Positions 50,292 through 61,100 are shown, counted from the stretch's first letter. The stretch is 64,000 bases of DNA from Flavobacterium sp. N3904 (GCF_025947305.1 NZ_CP110009.1:2397501-2461500); one strand, 5' to 3'. Program-made: numbers and translations. Notes: generated by a model from the sequence alone, not told the origin.

Positions 50292-52427
50292 TTACTCAAA
50301 TTTTAATTCTCCACCTTGCATGATTTGCTTGTAATTGATTTCGATACCTTCGATTTTCTTTCCGTTGAGAATAATTTTTTTATAGGAACTTCCTTTGCTA
50401 ATAATTGTCAAAGTTTTATTGTCCGAGAGATGGATAGTTGCTTTTTTGACCTGTGGGATTCCAAAAACAAATGCACCTGTGGCAGGATTAACGGGATAAA
50501 ATCCTAATGTAGTAAAAATGTACCAAGCGCTCATTTGGCCACAGTCATCATTGCCAGTTATTCCATTTGGAGTGTTGTTATAAAATTGGTTGTAGATTTG
50601 GGTAATTAATTTTTTACCTTTTTCGGGTTCGTTCGAGTAAGCATACAAATACGAAATATGATGACTTGGTTCGTTTCCGTGAGCGTATTGCCCAATCATG
50701 CCTTCTTGTCCAAGATGTCTATTGTCTTCTTCTCCACTTAGAGTAAAAAAAGTATTCAACTGTTTGGTGAATTGTTCTTTGCCGCCTAATAAGTTTATTA
50801 TTCCCGGAATATCGTGCTGGGTAGATGCCCATGAATATTGCCAAGCATTGGCTTCGGTATAATCTCCAGGGTTGTTCATGGGAGAAGTTGGCTTTAAAGG
50901 ATCAAATGGAGTTCTCCAATGGCCTTGCGTATCTTTTCCTCTCATTAATCCCGTTTCTTTGTCGAATATGTTTTTGTAGTAAGAAGCTCTTTTGTAATAG
51001 GTTTCGGCTACTGTCTTATTACCTAACTTTTCGGCTAATAACGCTACACAATAATCATCATAACCACTTTCTAAAGTTCTGGAAACAGATTCGTTATCTA
51101 TTTTATCAAAGGGATAATAGCCATATTGGTTGTATAAAGTCCAATCGTTATTGGGATGATTTTTGCTTGTTGTTGCAATCATGGCCTGCAAAGCTTCATT
51201 AGCATCAAAACCTCTGAACCCTTTGTTGTAGGCATCCGTTATAATCGGAATGGCATGATTGCCAATCATACAATTGTTTTCTTGCCCCCAAACGGTCCAA
51301 ATTGGTAGATATCCTGCTGCTTTATGATGAAGTAACATGGTGTTTATAAAACCGTTTACTCGTTCTGGAACAAGTATGGTATATAACGGATTTGCAGCTC
51401 GATAGGTATCCCAAAGCGAAAGTGTAGAATAATATTCACCGTTTGCTGCTGTGGCAACTTTGTCATCTGCACCTCGGTATTTTCCATCTACATCGGCAAT
51501 ATTACTGGGTTGCGTAAACAAATGGTACAGTGAAGTATAAAATATTTCTTTTTGTTTTTGAGGGGCTTCAATTTCGATTTTAGCTAAATAGCTGTTCCAT
51601 TTGGCTTTGGCATTGGCTACCGTTTGCTCAAAATTCCAATTGGGCAATTCCGTTTTTAAATTATTTTTGGCTCCTTCGATGCTTACTGTCGAAAAAGCGA
51701 TTTTGGCTTGCAATTTTTTGTTTTTTAATTCAAAATCCAAAATATATCTAGGTGCTTTTTCTTTGGCCTTTTTTGGTAATTCTATTGCATTTGAAAATGG
51801 ATTATCGAAAGTCAGCGTAAAGAAGTATTTTCGCTCAACCCAGTTTTTGTTATGACAATAGCCCGAAATGGCAGTGTTGTTTTCAATGCTAACTTTACTG
51901 TCTAATACCAATGAGTCTGTTAAAAAACGCAATCCGTGTTGAATGTCAACCACTAATTTTGCTTTATTCGTGGGATAGAGAAATTGATTGAAAGCGACTC
52001 TCTCGGTTGCTGTTAGGTTTACTTTTATACTGTCATTTAGTGTAACCGAATAAAAACCCGGACTTGCTTTTTCCGATTTTTTAATATAAGTTGTTTTAAA
52101 ATTTTCTGTTTTGTTTTCTACAAAAGGGAGCAATAGAATATCTCCTAAATCATTAATCCCAGTTCCGCTCAAATGGGTTTGAGAAAAGCCTAGAATTTCC
52201 TGATTCTTGTATTGATAGCCTGAAGTGTAATCCCAACCTATATCAACATTGTCAGGACTGGGTTGTACCATTCCAAAAGGCAAACAAGGGCCAGGAAAAG
52301 TATGACCTGTTCCATCTGTTCCTATAAAAGGATTGACAAATTGTGTAAAGTCTTTTGCTTCTTCCTTGTTATAGCAACTCTCCAAGGAAAATAATAGTAG
52401 GAATAGAAAGAATCCTATTTTTTTCAT
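50292..52427 (-). CDS. GH92 alpha-mannosidase lipoprotein
   Basis: The 711-residue product has a signal with lipobox (SLESC, about Cys18). FVNPFIGTDGTGHTFPGP follows immediately, the start of the GH92 N-terminal beta-sandwich; LSGTGINDLGD, TLSLWDTYRAANPL and TVWGQENNCMIGNHAIP are family motifs. NEPSHHISYLYAY and GNDDCGQMSAW (about 625-635) carry the acid and the Asp bases. GH92 enzymes are calcium-dependent inverting exo-alpha-mannosidases acting on alpha-1,2 or other linkages of N-glycans or yeast mannan. It is the last gene of the operon, 3 bp after an esterase gene. Linkage preference cannot be deduced with certainty. Confidence 0.93.
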   Translation of the reverse strand: MKKIGFFLFLLLFSLESCYNKEEAKDFTQFVNPFIGTDGTGHTFPGPCLPFGMVQPSPDNVDIGWDYTSGYQYKNQEILGFSQTHLSGTGINDLGDILLLPFVENKTENFKTTYIKKSEKASPGFYSVTLNDSIKVNLTATERVAFNQFLYPTNKAKLVVDIQHGLRFLTDSLVLDSKVSIENNTAISGYCHNKNWVERKYFFTLTFDNPFSNAIELPKKAKEKAPRYILDFELKNKKLQAKIAFSTVSIEGAKNNLKTELPNWNFEQTVANAKAKWNSYLAKIEIEAPQKQKEIFYTSLYHLFTQPSNIADVDGKYRGADDKVATAANGEYYSTLSLWDTYRAANPLYTILVPERVNGFINTMLLHHKAAGYLPIWTVWGQENNCMIGNHAIPIITDAYNKGFRGFDANEALQAMIATTSKNHPNNDWTLYNQYGYYPFDKIDNESVSRTLESGYDDYCVALLAEKLGNKTVAETYYKRASYYKNIFDKETGLMRGKDTQGHWRTPFDPLKPTSPMNNPGDYTEANAWQYSWASTQHDIPGIINLLGGKEQFTKQLNTFFTLSGEEDNRHLGQEGMIGQYAHGNEPSHHISYLYAYSNEPEKGKKLITQIYNQFYNNTPNGITGNDDCGQMSAWYIFTTLGFYPVNPATGAFVFGIPQVKKATIHLSDNKTLTIISKGSSYKKIILNGKKIEGIEINYKQIMQGGELKFE

Positions 52428-52430
52428 CTG

Positions 52431-53351
52431 TTATTTTTTTAATAAAAACAATAATGGAATATCCAATCGCTTTGCCCAAGCTACTTCCGAATGGTTTTCT
52501 CCAGGGAAAAATTTGGTTTCCCAATTTTTGTTGGTATATCCTTTTGCTTTCATCACAACATCTACTTTTTCTTGAAAAGGTTTATACATCGCGTCAAGGG
52601 TTTGATCGCCATAGTCAAAATAGATTTTATGGTTTTTTGGATTGGGGAGATTTACTTTCAGATAATTGACAAAGGCAGCAGGAATTGGATTATTATTTGC
52701 TGAAAATGTACCAGGCCAATGGGTAGATAAACAAGCGGCGCCTCCAAAAACTTTTGGATATTCACAAATGGCATACATAGATATAAGTCCTCCCATACTG
52801 GAACCGGCAATAAATGTATTCATTTGATTCGGCTCTGTAGAGAAATTTTTATCTATAAATGGTTTTAATTCAGTTACTAAGAATTTAAGATATAAGTCCG
52901 AATAAGGCTTGAAAATTTCGCTAGTTCTTCCTGCTTTTTGTAATTGGGCGGTGACCGTGTCTTTTTGAATTTGACTTAGGCTTTCATAAGGTTTTTGAGG
53001 AAAATATTCAGGATGACGTTTGGCACCATTGTTCCAAATTCCAACAACTATGAATTTTCGGGTTTTACCTTCTGCGATTAATTTTCCTGCTACTTCGTCA
53101 ACTTCCCAGGCTTGTTTATTCCAAGTGCTTTCGGCATCATACAATGCTTGTCCGTCGTTCATATACAAAACGGCGTATTTTTCTTTGTTTGAATATCCGT
53201 CTGGTAACCAAATATCGATGTTGCGAGCATCAATCAGTTTCGATTGAAAATTTGAAATACGTTGTACTTTTCCGGAAGTAACTTTGACTTCTTGAGCGTT
53301 TGAAGGGAAACTAAGCATTCCTACAATGAATACGATTATAGATCTTTTCAT
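52431..53351 (-). CDS. Secreted esterase of the Esterase D / Fes family
   Basis: The 306-residue product has a signal peptide (SFPSNAQ, about residue 20). It is an alpha/beta hydrolase with nucleophile Ser in AGSSMGGL, the YMNDGQALYD motif typical of the putative-esterase (PF00756) group, and a late His in FFPGENHSEVAWAKRL. Such enzymes remove acetyl, feruloyl or other acyl groups from polysaccharides, or hydrolyse siderophore esters. In this operon (GH127, GH13, GH92) deacylation of a glycan is likeliest. It lies 16 bp after GH13 and 3 bp before GH92. Confidence 0.9.
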   Translation of the reverse strand: MKRSIIVFIVGMLSFPSNAQEVKVTSGKVQRISNFQSKLIDARNIDIWLPDGYSNKEKYAVLYMNDGQALYDAESTWNKQAWEVDEVAGKLIAEGKTRKFIVVGIWNNGAKRHPEYFPQKPYESLSQIQKDTVTAQLQKAGRTSEIFKPYSDLYLKFLVTELKPFIDKNFSTEPNQMNTFIAGSSMGGLISMYAICEYPKVFGGAACLSTHWPGTFSANNNPIPAAFVNYLKVNLPNPKNHKIYFDYGDQTLDAMYKPFQEKVDVVMKAKGYTNKNWETKFFPGENHSEVAWAKRLDIPLLFLLKK

Positions 53352-53367
53352 TTTAAAACTATTATAT

Positions 53368-55203
53368 TTATTTTATTTCTAGAATTAAAGCGCTTTTTGG
53401 GGCGATTTCTAAAGTATTATTTACGGTGATGTCATTATTACTAATAATTTCTTTGGCTTTGAAAGTGCGTGGTATCATTTCATTGTATTTATTCATTTCG
53501 AGATTTACTTTCTCTTTGTTTTTATTCAAAATCACCATTACTTTTTCTTTGTCATTGTATCTAAAATAAACGTAAACATCATTTTTTTCCGGAGTATAAT
53601 GGATGAATTTGCCGTTATGAATAACTGACGCAGTTTTTCTCCAAGTCAGTAAATTAGTCAAGTATTTTTGAGCTTCAAGTTCTTTGGCCTCCAGTCCTTT
53701 TCCTGTAGCAGCATTTTTAGTATCATCAGGCCAGCCGCCATAAAAGTCAGCTCTTCTTTGACCGTCATTTCCTGATTTTTCATTGGTAAATAATAATTCG
53801 GTTCCGCAATAAAATTCTGGAATTCCTCTCATAGTGGTATATAAAGCCATGGCAATTTTCCAGTTATCAAAGTCTTTATTCAACCTAGAATAAATTCGAT
53901 CCATATCGTGATTGTCGGGAAAAATTAATAAATTGTTTGGATTTGGATATAGATAATCTTGTCCCATTCCTTTATAATATTCTTTCCAAGTAGATTCCCA
54001 ATCATTTTTTGTAGTGAGGGATTTTACTAAGTTGTCTGTTAATGCAAAATCCATCAAAGTTGGTAAATAGCATTTATAGCCATCAATGTTGATTTTGTCT
54101 TTTTGCCAATAGGCGGAAAGTTCTGTGACTGTGGTCATTTCTTCGCCAACGATATTGAAATTTGGATATTCATCCAAAATAGTTTTGGTCCATTTGGCCA
54201 AAAAATCTTTATCGGCATAAGAGAAAGTATCTTCTCTAAAACCGGAAAGTCCAGCATATTCTATCCACCAAATAGTATTTTGAATCAAGAAACTTGCCAT
54301 AAAAGGATTTCTTTGGTTGAGATCTGGCATGGAAGTATCAAACCAGCCATCCGTATAACCAATTCTATCTTGTTCTGTTGCGTAAGGGTCTAACAAAGTA
54401 GATTTAATATGATTTGTTCTTGTTTTGGTTTCCTGAAAATTAAGCCAGTCTTTCATAGGTAAATCTTTGACAAAATAATATTCGGAGCCACAATGATTGA
54501 GAACTACGTCCCAAATTACACCAATGTTTCTTTTTTTGGCTTCTTCAACCAATTTCTTAAATTGTTCATTGGTGCCATAACGACTGTCTATTTTGTAAAA
54601 ATCAGTGGCAGCATACCCGTGATAGGAATAATTGGGCATGTTATTTTCTATAATAGGAGTATTCCATATTTGGGTAAATCCTAAGGATTGAATGTAATCT
54701 AAGTTATTGATGATTCCCTGTATGTCTCCACCGTGCCTGCCACTTTCGTCATTTCGATTGGCTTTTTCTAGACTTTCTGGAGTGTTGTCATTTTTTGGGT
54801 CACCATTTGCAAAACGATCAGGCATAATTAATAAAATAGCATCTTTTGGAGAAAAACTTAATCTGTTTGCGCTATTGTTTTCTCTTGCCAGCAATGGAAA
54901 ATCTTTAGTGACTATAGTTTTGTTGTTTTTTTTGAAATTTATTTTGGCAGTTCCAGCAAGAGTTTGTGGATTAATATTTATAGTAACAAACAAATAATTT
55001 GGATTTTCTACCTTTTCAGTTTTTATAATCTGTACTCCTTGGTATTTTATTTCAGGTTCCAAATTTTGAATATCGGTTCCGTAAACCAAAAGGGTTATTT
55101 GATTTAGTTTCATTCCAACCCACCAATTTCCAGGTTCTAGGCGGCTGATTTGTGCGTTTATGCAATTGGTTATCATTAAAAATAGAATTACAAATTTTTT
55201 CAT
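53368..55203 (-). CDS. GH13 alpha-amylase-type enzyme (cyclomaltodextrinase/neopullulanase-like), secreted
   Basis: The 611-residue product has a signal peptide (INAQ, about 18). An N-terminal cyclomaltodextrinase domain (RLEPGNWWVGMK, 21-32) is followed by the GH13 barrel from about residue 120. Conserved regions are DVVLNHCG (232-239), GFREDTF (321-327) with nucleophile Asp325, IVGEE (351-355) with the acid Glu354, and FPDNHDMDR with the third Asp. A C-terminal beta domain follows. The Glu in GFREDT, where a hydrophobic residue is usual, is a minor oddity. Enzymes of this type cleave alpha-1,4 glucans, cyclodextrins or pullulan. Its place beside GH127 and GH92 suggests a mixed glycan rather than plain starch. 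Confidence 0.93.
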   Translation of the reverse strand: MKKFVILFLMITNCINAQISRLEPGNWWVGMKLNQITLLVYGTDIQNLEPEIKYQGVQIIKTEKVENPNYLFVTININPQTLAGTAKINFKKNNKTIVTKDFPLLARENNSANRLSFSPKDAILLIMPDRFANGDPKNDNTPESLEKANRNDESGRHGGDIQGIINNLDYIQSLGFTQIWNTPIIENNMPNYSYHGYAATDFYKIDSRYGTNEQFKKLVEEAKKRNIGVIWDVVLNHCGSEYYFVKDLPMKDWLNFQETKTRTNHIKSTLLDPYATEQDRIGYTDGWFDTSMPDLNQRNPFMASFLIQNTIWWIEYAGLSGFREDTFSYADKDFLAKWTKTILDEYPNFNIVGEEMTTVTELSAYWQKDKINIDGYKCYLPTLMDFALTDNLVKSLTTKNDWESTWKEYYKGMGQDYLYPNPNNLLIFPDNHDMDRIYSRLNKDFDNWKIAMALYTTMRGIPEFYCGTELLFTNEKSGNDGQRRADFYGGWPDDTKNAATGKGLEAKELEAQKYLTNLLTWRKTASVIHNGKFIHYTPEKNDVYVYFRYNDKEKVMVILNKNKEKVNLEMNKYNEMIPRTFKAKEIISNNDITVNNTLEIAPKSALILEIK

Positions 55204-55279
55204 TTATTTAAAATTTATTCGTTAGTAATTAAATGGCTTTATTTATTAAATTGTGAACCTCGATTTAAAATATTGGTGA

Positions 55280-57187
55280 TTAAAAAGAAACCTGTCTTAA
55301 TACAGTTTGTCCAAAAGGAACTAAAACAACATTTTCTAATTGATTGGTAGTAGTGTTTTTTAAGGTTACGTTGATTTTATCATTCTCAAATTTTGCATTG
55401 TTATTTTCAATGAATTGATATTTTGTATTTTCTATCGGACTATAGGTTACATCATAAAAATCTCCTTTGTATATTTTTCCTTTATGTTCGATAGCCGCAA
55501 TTGGTTTTGCAAAAACTTGTGCTCCATAAGTGAAATATTTTTCATTATTGGCGTCTTCTTTTACAATGATTGAAGCTTTGAACTCAATTGTAACTTGGTC
55601 TTCTTTGGCAAATTTTCTATCTAAAACGATGAATCCATTTTCTAGAGTAAATTTCTCTGTGGTTTTTATATGGGTTGCCCAAACGGGTTTTCTGATTTTC
55701 AGTTTAAAGTTACTGTTTTTTGAATTTTGAATTTTAAAAACAAACTTATTTTTAAACGGATATTCGGTGATTTCTTCAATTCGAATGGGGTTATTTTCAA
55801 TCGTTGTTTCTACTATATTTGGAGAAAGAATGGCAGCTACCAAAGTATTGTTCCCCTCTTTCAACCAAGATTTTTCAATAAAATAAGGTGTAATTCTTCC
55901 CGCATTGGGATTGCAACATACCGCAACATCTTGGTGTGCGGGTGAATACTTATAACGAGTTTGTTTGCGATCGGGCTCAATTTCTCCGTTTTTGGTACCT
56001 AACATTTCAAAAGAATTGTCGGTTTTGAGGTACGCAATACAAGAGTGTTTGGTATCTCGGCTACCTTGAGCAGCATTGTAAAATATGGTTTCAATTTCAT
56101 CGGCAGTTTTTGCTTGACCTAACTTTTGTAATAGGACGGTGTAACTGTCCAACAATTCGTGTATAGAGCAATATTCATAACCAGTACGAGTGGCATTTGG
56201 AATTCTTTCTGCAATCCATTCGTCTCCAATTGGGCCACCAGTAATGGTTGTTGCGTTTTCCAAACGTTGAATATAAATTGCCAATGCTTTTTGTAATTCT
56301 ACATTTTTGGTTGCATAAGCTGCCACAATCAAAGGACGTAGATGTTCGAAGGTGTGTACGCCATGCGATTGCAATTTGTAATTTGGATTTAAAATATTGG
56401 TCAATTGTACATCTTTTTCAGATTGATACGTTTTAGAGAAGTCTTGATATAAAAACAAAGCGTATTCTGCGTATTTTTTATCTCCAGTAATTTGATACAT
56501 TTTATCTAAAACATCTGTAAAAGTTAGTCCGTGCGAAACACCACCGTTGAATTTCTCTCCAGAAGAAAAAGGACTCGAAGCATTTATAGGATAATTTTGC
56601 ATCACATTATCAACTGCTTTGACCAATGCGTCCCATACTTTTTTGTCTTTTGAATATTCATAATAGGCGAGTAGCCCTCTGTATAATGTAGTCTTTGACC
56701 AAAGTTCTCCGTTTTCGGAATTGAATTTATAACGTAATTCGTCGTCATAAATACCCAAATAGCCATCAGGATCTTGAGTAGCTAATATACTGTAAACGTA
56801 TTTTTTTACTTTTTCCAAACCAGCTTTGTCGTCAAGAAGTATTACATTACGGATGTAGCCATCCCACCAATTCGATTGGGTTTCGCTATTCCACCACATG
56901 TATTGTTCACTTCCTTCGGCATCACCTTCTTTGAGATTGCCTAATTCTTTGGATTTACTGTGTTTTTGCAATCTTCCAGAACCATAAATGGGGTCGTTTA
57001 TTAAATCCGGAACGAGTTGGTCCAAATTACCAACAAATCCATTTACATCTTTTTGCATTTGTACTTTAATCCAACCGTTAGGTTTTATGCTGCCAAAAGG
57101 TAATAATTGATATTTTTCTATTTTTTTTTCTTGAGCATTCATAAAACTCATGGTTAGTAAGTTGAAAATTAATAGTATGTACTTCAT
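55280..57187 (-). CDS. GH127-type beta-L-arabinofuranosidase (DUF1680), secreted
   Basis: I start at the ATG at 57187 (MKYILLIFNLL, 635 residues), since the TTG at 57208 overlaps the likely promoter box. A signal peptide ends near MNAQ. The (alpha/alpha)6 barrel has LPFGSIKPNGWIK, WWDGYIRNVILL, HTFEHLR and GGPIGDEW. In ATG numbering the zinc-site residues are Glu338 and Cys340 in YEYCSIHELL and the Cys pair 424-425 in AVCCNPNAGR, matching the unusual Zn-thiolate catalytic site of GH127. These enzymes remove beta-L-arabinofuranose from plant glycoproteins or arabinoxylans; some relatives (GH146 and others) have the same site. It is the first gene of the operon, opposite an AraC regulator. Confidence 0.92.
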   Translation of the reverse strand: MKYILLIFNLLTMSFMNAQEKKIEKYQLLPFGSIKPNGWIKVQMQKDVNGFVGNLDQLVPDLINDPIYGSGRLQKHSKSKELGNLKEGDAEGSEQYMWWNSETQSNWWDGYIRNVILLDDKAGLEKVKKYVYSILATQDPDGYLGIYDDELRYKFNSENGELWSKTTLYRGLLAYYEYSKDKKVWDALVKAVDNVMQNYPINASSPFSSGEKFNGGVSHGLTFTDVLDKMYQITGDKKYAEYALFLYQDFSKTYQSEKDVQLTNILNPNYKLQSHGVHTFEHLRPLIVAAYATKNVELQKALAIYIQRLENATTITGGPIGDEWIAERIPNATRTGYEYCSIHELLDSYTVLLQKLGQAKTADEIETIFYNAAQGSRDTKHSCIAYLKTDNSFEMLGTKNGEIEPDRKQTRYKYSPAHQDVAVCCNPNAGRITPYFIEKSWLKEGNNTLVAAILSPNIVETTIENNPIRIEEITEYPFKNKFVFKIQNSKNSNFKLKIRKPVWATHIKTTEKFTLENGFIVLDRKFAKEDQVTIEFKASIIVKEDANNEKYFTYGAQVFAKPIAAIEHKGKIYKGDFYDVTYSPIENTKYQFIENNNAKFENDKINVTLKNTTTNQLENVVLVPFGQTVLRQVSF

Positions 57188-57205
57188 TTTTAAATTATTT
57201 TTATT

Positions 57206-57213
57206 CAAAATTA
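57206..57213 (-). promoter_or_regulatory. -7 promoter element of the glycosidase operon
   Basis: Minus strand TAATTTTG (57213-57206), an exact TAnnTTTG match, 19 bp before the ATG at 57187. A TTG on the minus strand (57227-57225) is only 11 bp away, so the -33 element is unclear. Confidence 0.45.
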
Positions 57214-57281
57214 ACTCGTTTTTACAAATTAATTTATTACTGAATTGTCAAATTATAAGACTATATTGAATTTTTATTTAG

Positions 57282-57289
57282 TATTTTTG
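57282..57289 (+). promoter_or_regulatory. -7 promoter element of the AraC gene
   Basis: TATTTTTG, an exact TAnnTTTG match, 24 bp before the ATG at 57313; the nearest TTG is 13 bp upstream. Confidence 0.5.
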
Positions 57290-57312
57290 ATGTTATTTTG
57301 AGTATATAGTTT

Positions 57313-58158
57313 ATGAAAGCCGTTTTAGAAGATATGAGGTCTCATCAAGAAGTAACTAGTTTTTATGCGTATCGCTTTCAAATTCCATTTTTTGAGTTTA
57401 AGTTGCATTATCATCCAGAATTTGAATTGACGTATATTTTAAAAGGGAATGGTTATCGATTAGTAGGAAATAGTCATGAAACATTTGCTGATGGTGATTT
57501 AGTTTTATCGGGTTCTAATTTGCCTCATACTTGGGTTGGAAAATCAAGTAACGAAGAGAATTTTGATGCTGTTGTGATTCAATTTTCAACTTCCTTTATA
57601 ACACCATTTTTAGGGTTTGAAGAAAGTGCTGCATTAAAAAAAATGCTGGAGCAGTCTAAGAAAGGATTATTCTTTCCGGCTGAGAATATTGAAGTCAAAA
57701 GGAAATTATTAAAGCTTGTTCATTCTGCAGGTTTTGATAGAATACTAAATTTAATGGTGGTTTTAAATCAATTGACAAACTGTGAACAAGAAGTTTTGTG
57801 TACCAATTATTTTCAGTCGGTTTACTCAACTGAAAGTGAAAATAGAATCAATACGGTTTGTGTTTTTTTGGAAAATAATTTTTCGAATAAAATAGGTTTA
57901 AAACAAGTGGCAGCCCTAATTCATTTGACGGAAAGTAATTTTTGCAAGTTTTTTAAAAAAGCTACAGGAAAAACTTTTTCGGATTATTTGAATGAAATTC
58001 GGATCACTCGAAGTTGCCAATTATTATTGCAATCAGACAAACCTATAAATGTCATTGCTTTTGAATGTGGGTTTGAGACTTTAAGTTATTTCAATCGGGT
58101 ATTTATGAATAAAAAAGGTTTAACTCCCAAAGAATTTAGAAAGTTAAACCTTTTATGA
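57313..58158 (+). CDS. AraC-family transcriptional regulator with cupin sensor
   Basis: The 281-residue product has an N-terminal cupin-like sugar-binding half (about 20-100; HYHPEFELTYILKGNG and ANLPHTW-type SNLPHTWVG). A C-terminal double helix-turn-helix follows (about 180-280; LKQVAALIHLTESNFCKFFKKATGKTFSDYLNEIRI and IAFECGFETLSYFNRVFMNKKGLTPKEFRK). It is divergent from the GH127-GH13-esterase-GH92 operon and is the natural candidate to control it. The last 45 bp of the gene form one arm and loop of a hairpin that serves as terminator. The stop is only 1 bp from the stop of the convergent surface-protein gene. Confidence 0.94.
   Translation: MKAVLEDMRSHQEVTSFYAYRFQIPFFEFKLHYHPEFELTYILKGNGYRLVGNSHETFADGDLVLSGSNLPHTWVGKSSNEENFDAVVIQFSTSFITPFLGFEESAALKKMLEQSKKGLFFPAENIEVKRKLLKLVHSAGFDRILNLMVVLNQLTNCEQEVLCTNYFQSVYSTESENRINTVCVFLENNFSNKIGLKQVAALIHLTESNFCKFFKKATGKTFSDYLNEIRITRSCQLLLQSDKPINVIAFECGFETLSYFNRVFMNKKGLTPKEFRKLNLL
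58111..58158. terminator. Terminator folded within the 3' end of the AraC gene
   Basis: A perfect 13 bp inverted repeat, aaaaggtttaact (58113-58125) with agttaaacctttt (58142-58154), loop 16 nt. On the minus strand it is followed by a T run. It lies inside AraC coding sequence and just beyond the stop of the convergent 58160 gene. Confidence 0.75.
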
Positions 58159-58159
58159 T

Positions 58160-61100
58160 TTATCTTTTCAGCGAAAAATGTCCCTTAGCTTCTCTGCCAT
58201 CTTCCAGTTTAATAGTGTACCAATAATCATCAGCAGGCATTGGGTTACCTATAAAAGTCCCATCCCAACCATTGCTTGAGGCAAGAACTTGTTTGATAAG
58301 TTTTCCAAAGCGGTCAAATATTAGAATTTTTGCTCCGTTATTAAACGTTTCATTGGCTCCTTTTATATTCCAATAATCATTGTAACCATCATTGTTTGGA
58401 GTAAAAAATTTAGGGATTCCAAGTACTGCGATTGTTTTTGAGAATGTTCCGCATCCATTTTTGTCTCGAATGTAGAGGTCGTGTATTCCTGCGGAAATGT
58501 TGTCAAAAAAATTGGATTCTTGAAAAGGTCCGTTGGGCAAATCAATGCTGTATTCGTAATCTCCTTGACCTGAAACGTTAGCAGTGACAGTATTTGATTC
58601 GGATAAATCAGATATAGTAACCGAGTCGAGATGTGCAATATCAGATGCCGTTACGGTTATTGTTCGGGTTCTGTCGCAGCCTTTAGTTGTTGAAACAGTT
58701 ACAGTATATATCCCTTCTTCATTGACATTTAAGATGTAATTATTTTCGTTTGGAATAATGCTTCCGTTTTTGGACCAAACATAGCTGTAATCACTAGTTG
58801 GAGTATTGCCAATAATTCCAGCATCCAGTTTAACAAAAAAGTTTGGTAAATTGGAACAAACTAATTCATTAGCATTTTGATTATCGTTGGTGTCAATATT
58901 TGGTTTTGGATTGACCTGAAGTGTGATATAAGAGCCTAGTCCAAAGCAGGCATTGTCGAGATTGCTTTCTACTCTTACCCAAATATCTTGTTGATTGGGA
59001 GTCGTATTTCTATAATTGGATGGATTCGGAATGGCATTGCTTTCCGCTAAGGCATCGGCTTCATTTGCATAGTATTTTATAGTATAGTTTGCACTTGAAC
59101 CTGGCAGTAAAACTTGAATATCGGCTGCTATACTGCTGAAATCAAACGTGGCGATTCCGTCTTTGTCATCATTGGTGGCATCTATAAAATCATCACAAAC
59201 TTCAAAAACTTTATTGAAAGAAGAATTGATTTGAGTTGTTGAAACGACAAGATCTAATTGGGCTACACTAAAACAACCATTTGAGTTTTCAACTCTTGTC
59301 CAAATACTTTTATTAGAACTTGTATAAGCGATAGGATTTGTGATGAGTGTAGCTGCATCTTTTGTGTTTGCTCCAGCCAAAGTAGTGTAATAGAAAAAAA
59401 TTTCGTTAGTATAATTGGAAGAAACGAAACTGTTTTTCTCGGCGACATTAAAATTGGATATTCCATCAGTATCATCATCACATTGTACTAATGTAATTGG
59501 GGAATTTAAAACAGGTAAAGCAAAAACAGTCAATACAGCAACAACAGAGGTCAAGCCACAAGCATTATTATTTTTGTCTAAAAGAATACGATATTGATAT
59601 CCATTCATTGTTGCATTTACTTTGGTTACGAGTAATGATGCAGTTTTGGCTCCAGAATAAATGGCATTGTCTATAATTGAATTCCAGGTATTACCTCCAT
59701 CTGAAGATAGTTGCCAAAGGAAAGTATCAGCATTGGATTCAATACTAAAAGTGGTATTTTGTAATTCACAAATAGATTGATTTGCGGGTTGTTTGGTTAC
59801 AAGGATTGGATTGGCAATACTATAATTACCGTTTGGTGTGGTATAACCATCGGTTTTACTGGTTACGACTCCGTTTGCGTTAACAGTAACGGGATTTGTT
59901 CCTAGCTGTCCGTCAAAATTGGGGTCTGTAAAACCAGCTTCAATAACATCGTTGCAAAAGTCATTGTCGCTGTCAGTTTCGGAAGCATTCATTATACCAT
60001 CAGCATCGGTATCCGAAACGGTATAGTTTAGAATTCCATTATCTGGAGCAGTTTCCAAAGCATCTGCAAGTCCGTTAGTTCCATAAGCAGTTGCGTCGAG
60101 AATTCCATTTTTATTACCATCTGCAGTATTACTGCCAGATTCGACCAAATCATAGATTCCATCATTGTCACTATCCAGATCTAGATAATCTGAAACACCG
60201 TCATTATCAGTGTCAATTGTGATTGTTATGGGTTCGAAAATATCATCGAGTCCATTTAGATTACTATCAATATTGGATAATATTTTTGGTGATTTTTGGC
60301 TCTCAATAAGGTCTGTTATGCCATCGTTATCCGAGTCTGCATCCAATTGGTCCGGGATTCCGTCATTATCGGAATCTTTTGGAATACAAGTGGCAACAAG
60401 TCTGAAGGTCGCTTTGTTGGCTGCAGAATCCAAGAGATTTTTGTGGGTTATTTTTAAAGATTTGGTTTGAAACGATTGAAATTTAAAAGTACCAGTTCCT
60501 GCTGGTAAAGGAATACTTCCATTCAATCTGAAACGAATTTCGAAAGACGAAAATTGAGTAACACCGCTTTCATAAATTCCATCGTAATTGGTGTCAATCA
60601 GCAACTGATTGGTTGGGTTCAAAACTGTAATTGTTTTGTCAATGTCTGAATTGATACTATATTCGGAATCGGTATTTAATAAATCGGTTGAGTTTGCCGC
60701 AGAAACATATTCCAAACTAATGTTTATGGGTTTAATGAAATTTAAATTGTAAGTTACTGAAAATCCTTTTCCTGCCAAAACTTCGGTTACAAAACTACCA
60801 TCTGCATTTCCTGCAAAAGGAATAGTAGCTGCGGGTGTAGTGTTGGTAATGAAACCAGAAAATGAATTTGAGTAGGTTCCTGTTGTTACAATACCCGAGC
60901 TTAAATTGGCAATGTTTAATGCTTGATCACCATACGATTCTGTACAATTTAAGATTCCATCATTGTCGTAATCAATGTCGATATTGTCATTTGCTAAATC
61001 GTTATCATAATTTGTTGGGCACTCACTCACTGGGATTTTATCCGAGAAAACATCACTCAAACAACCCGATATACTTCCTTTTACCTGATAAAAACCAGGC

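Noticed and set aside
50825..51202. 125-residue plus-strand frame inside the GH92 gene
   Set aside because: Antisense shadow of the glycosidase; no start context or domain.
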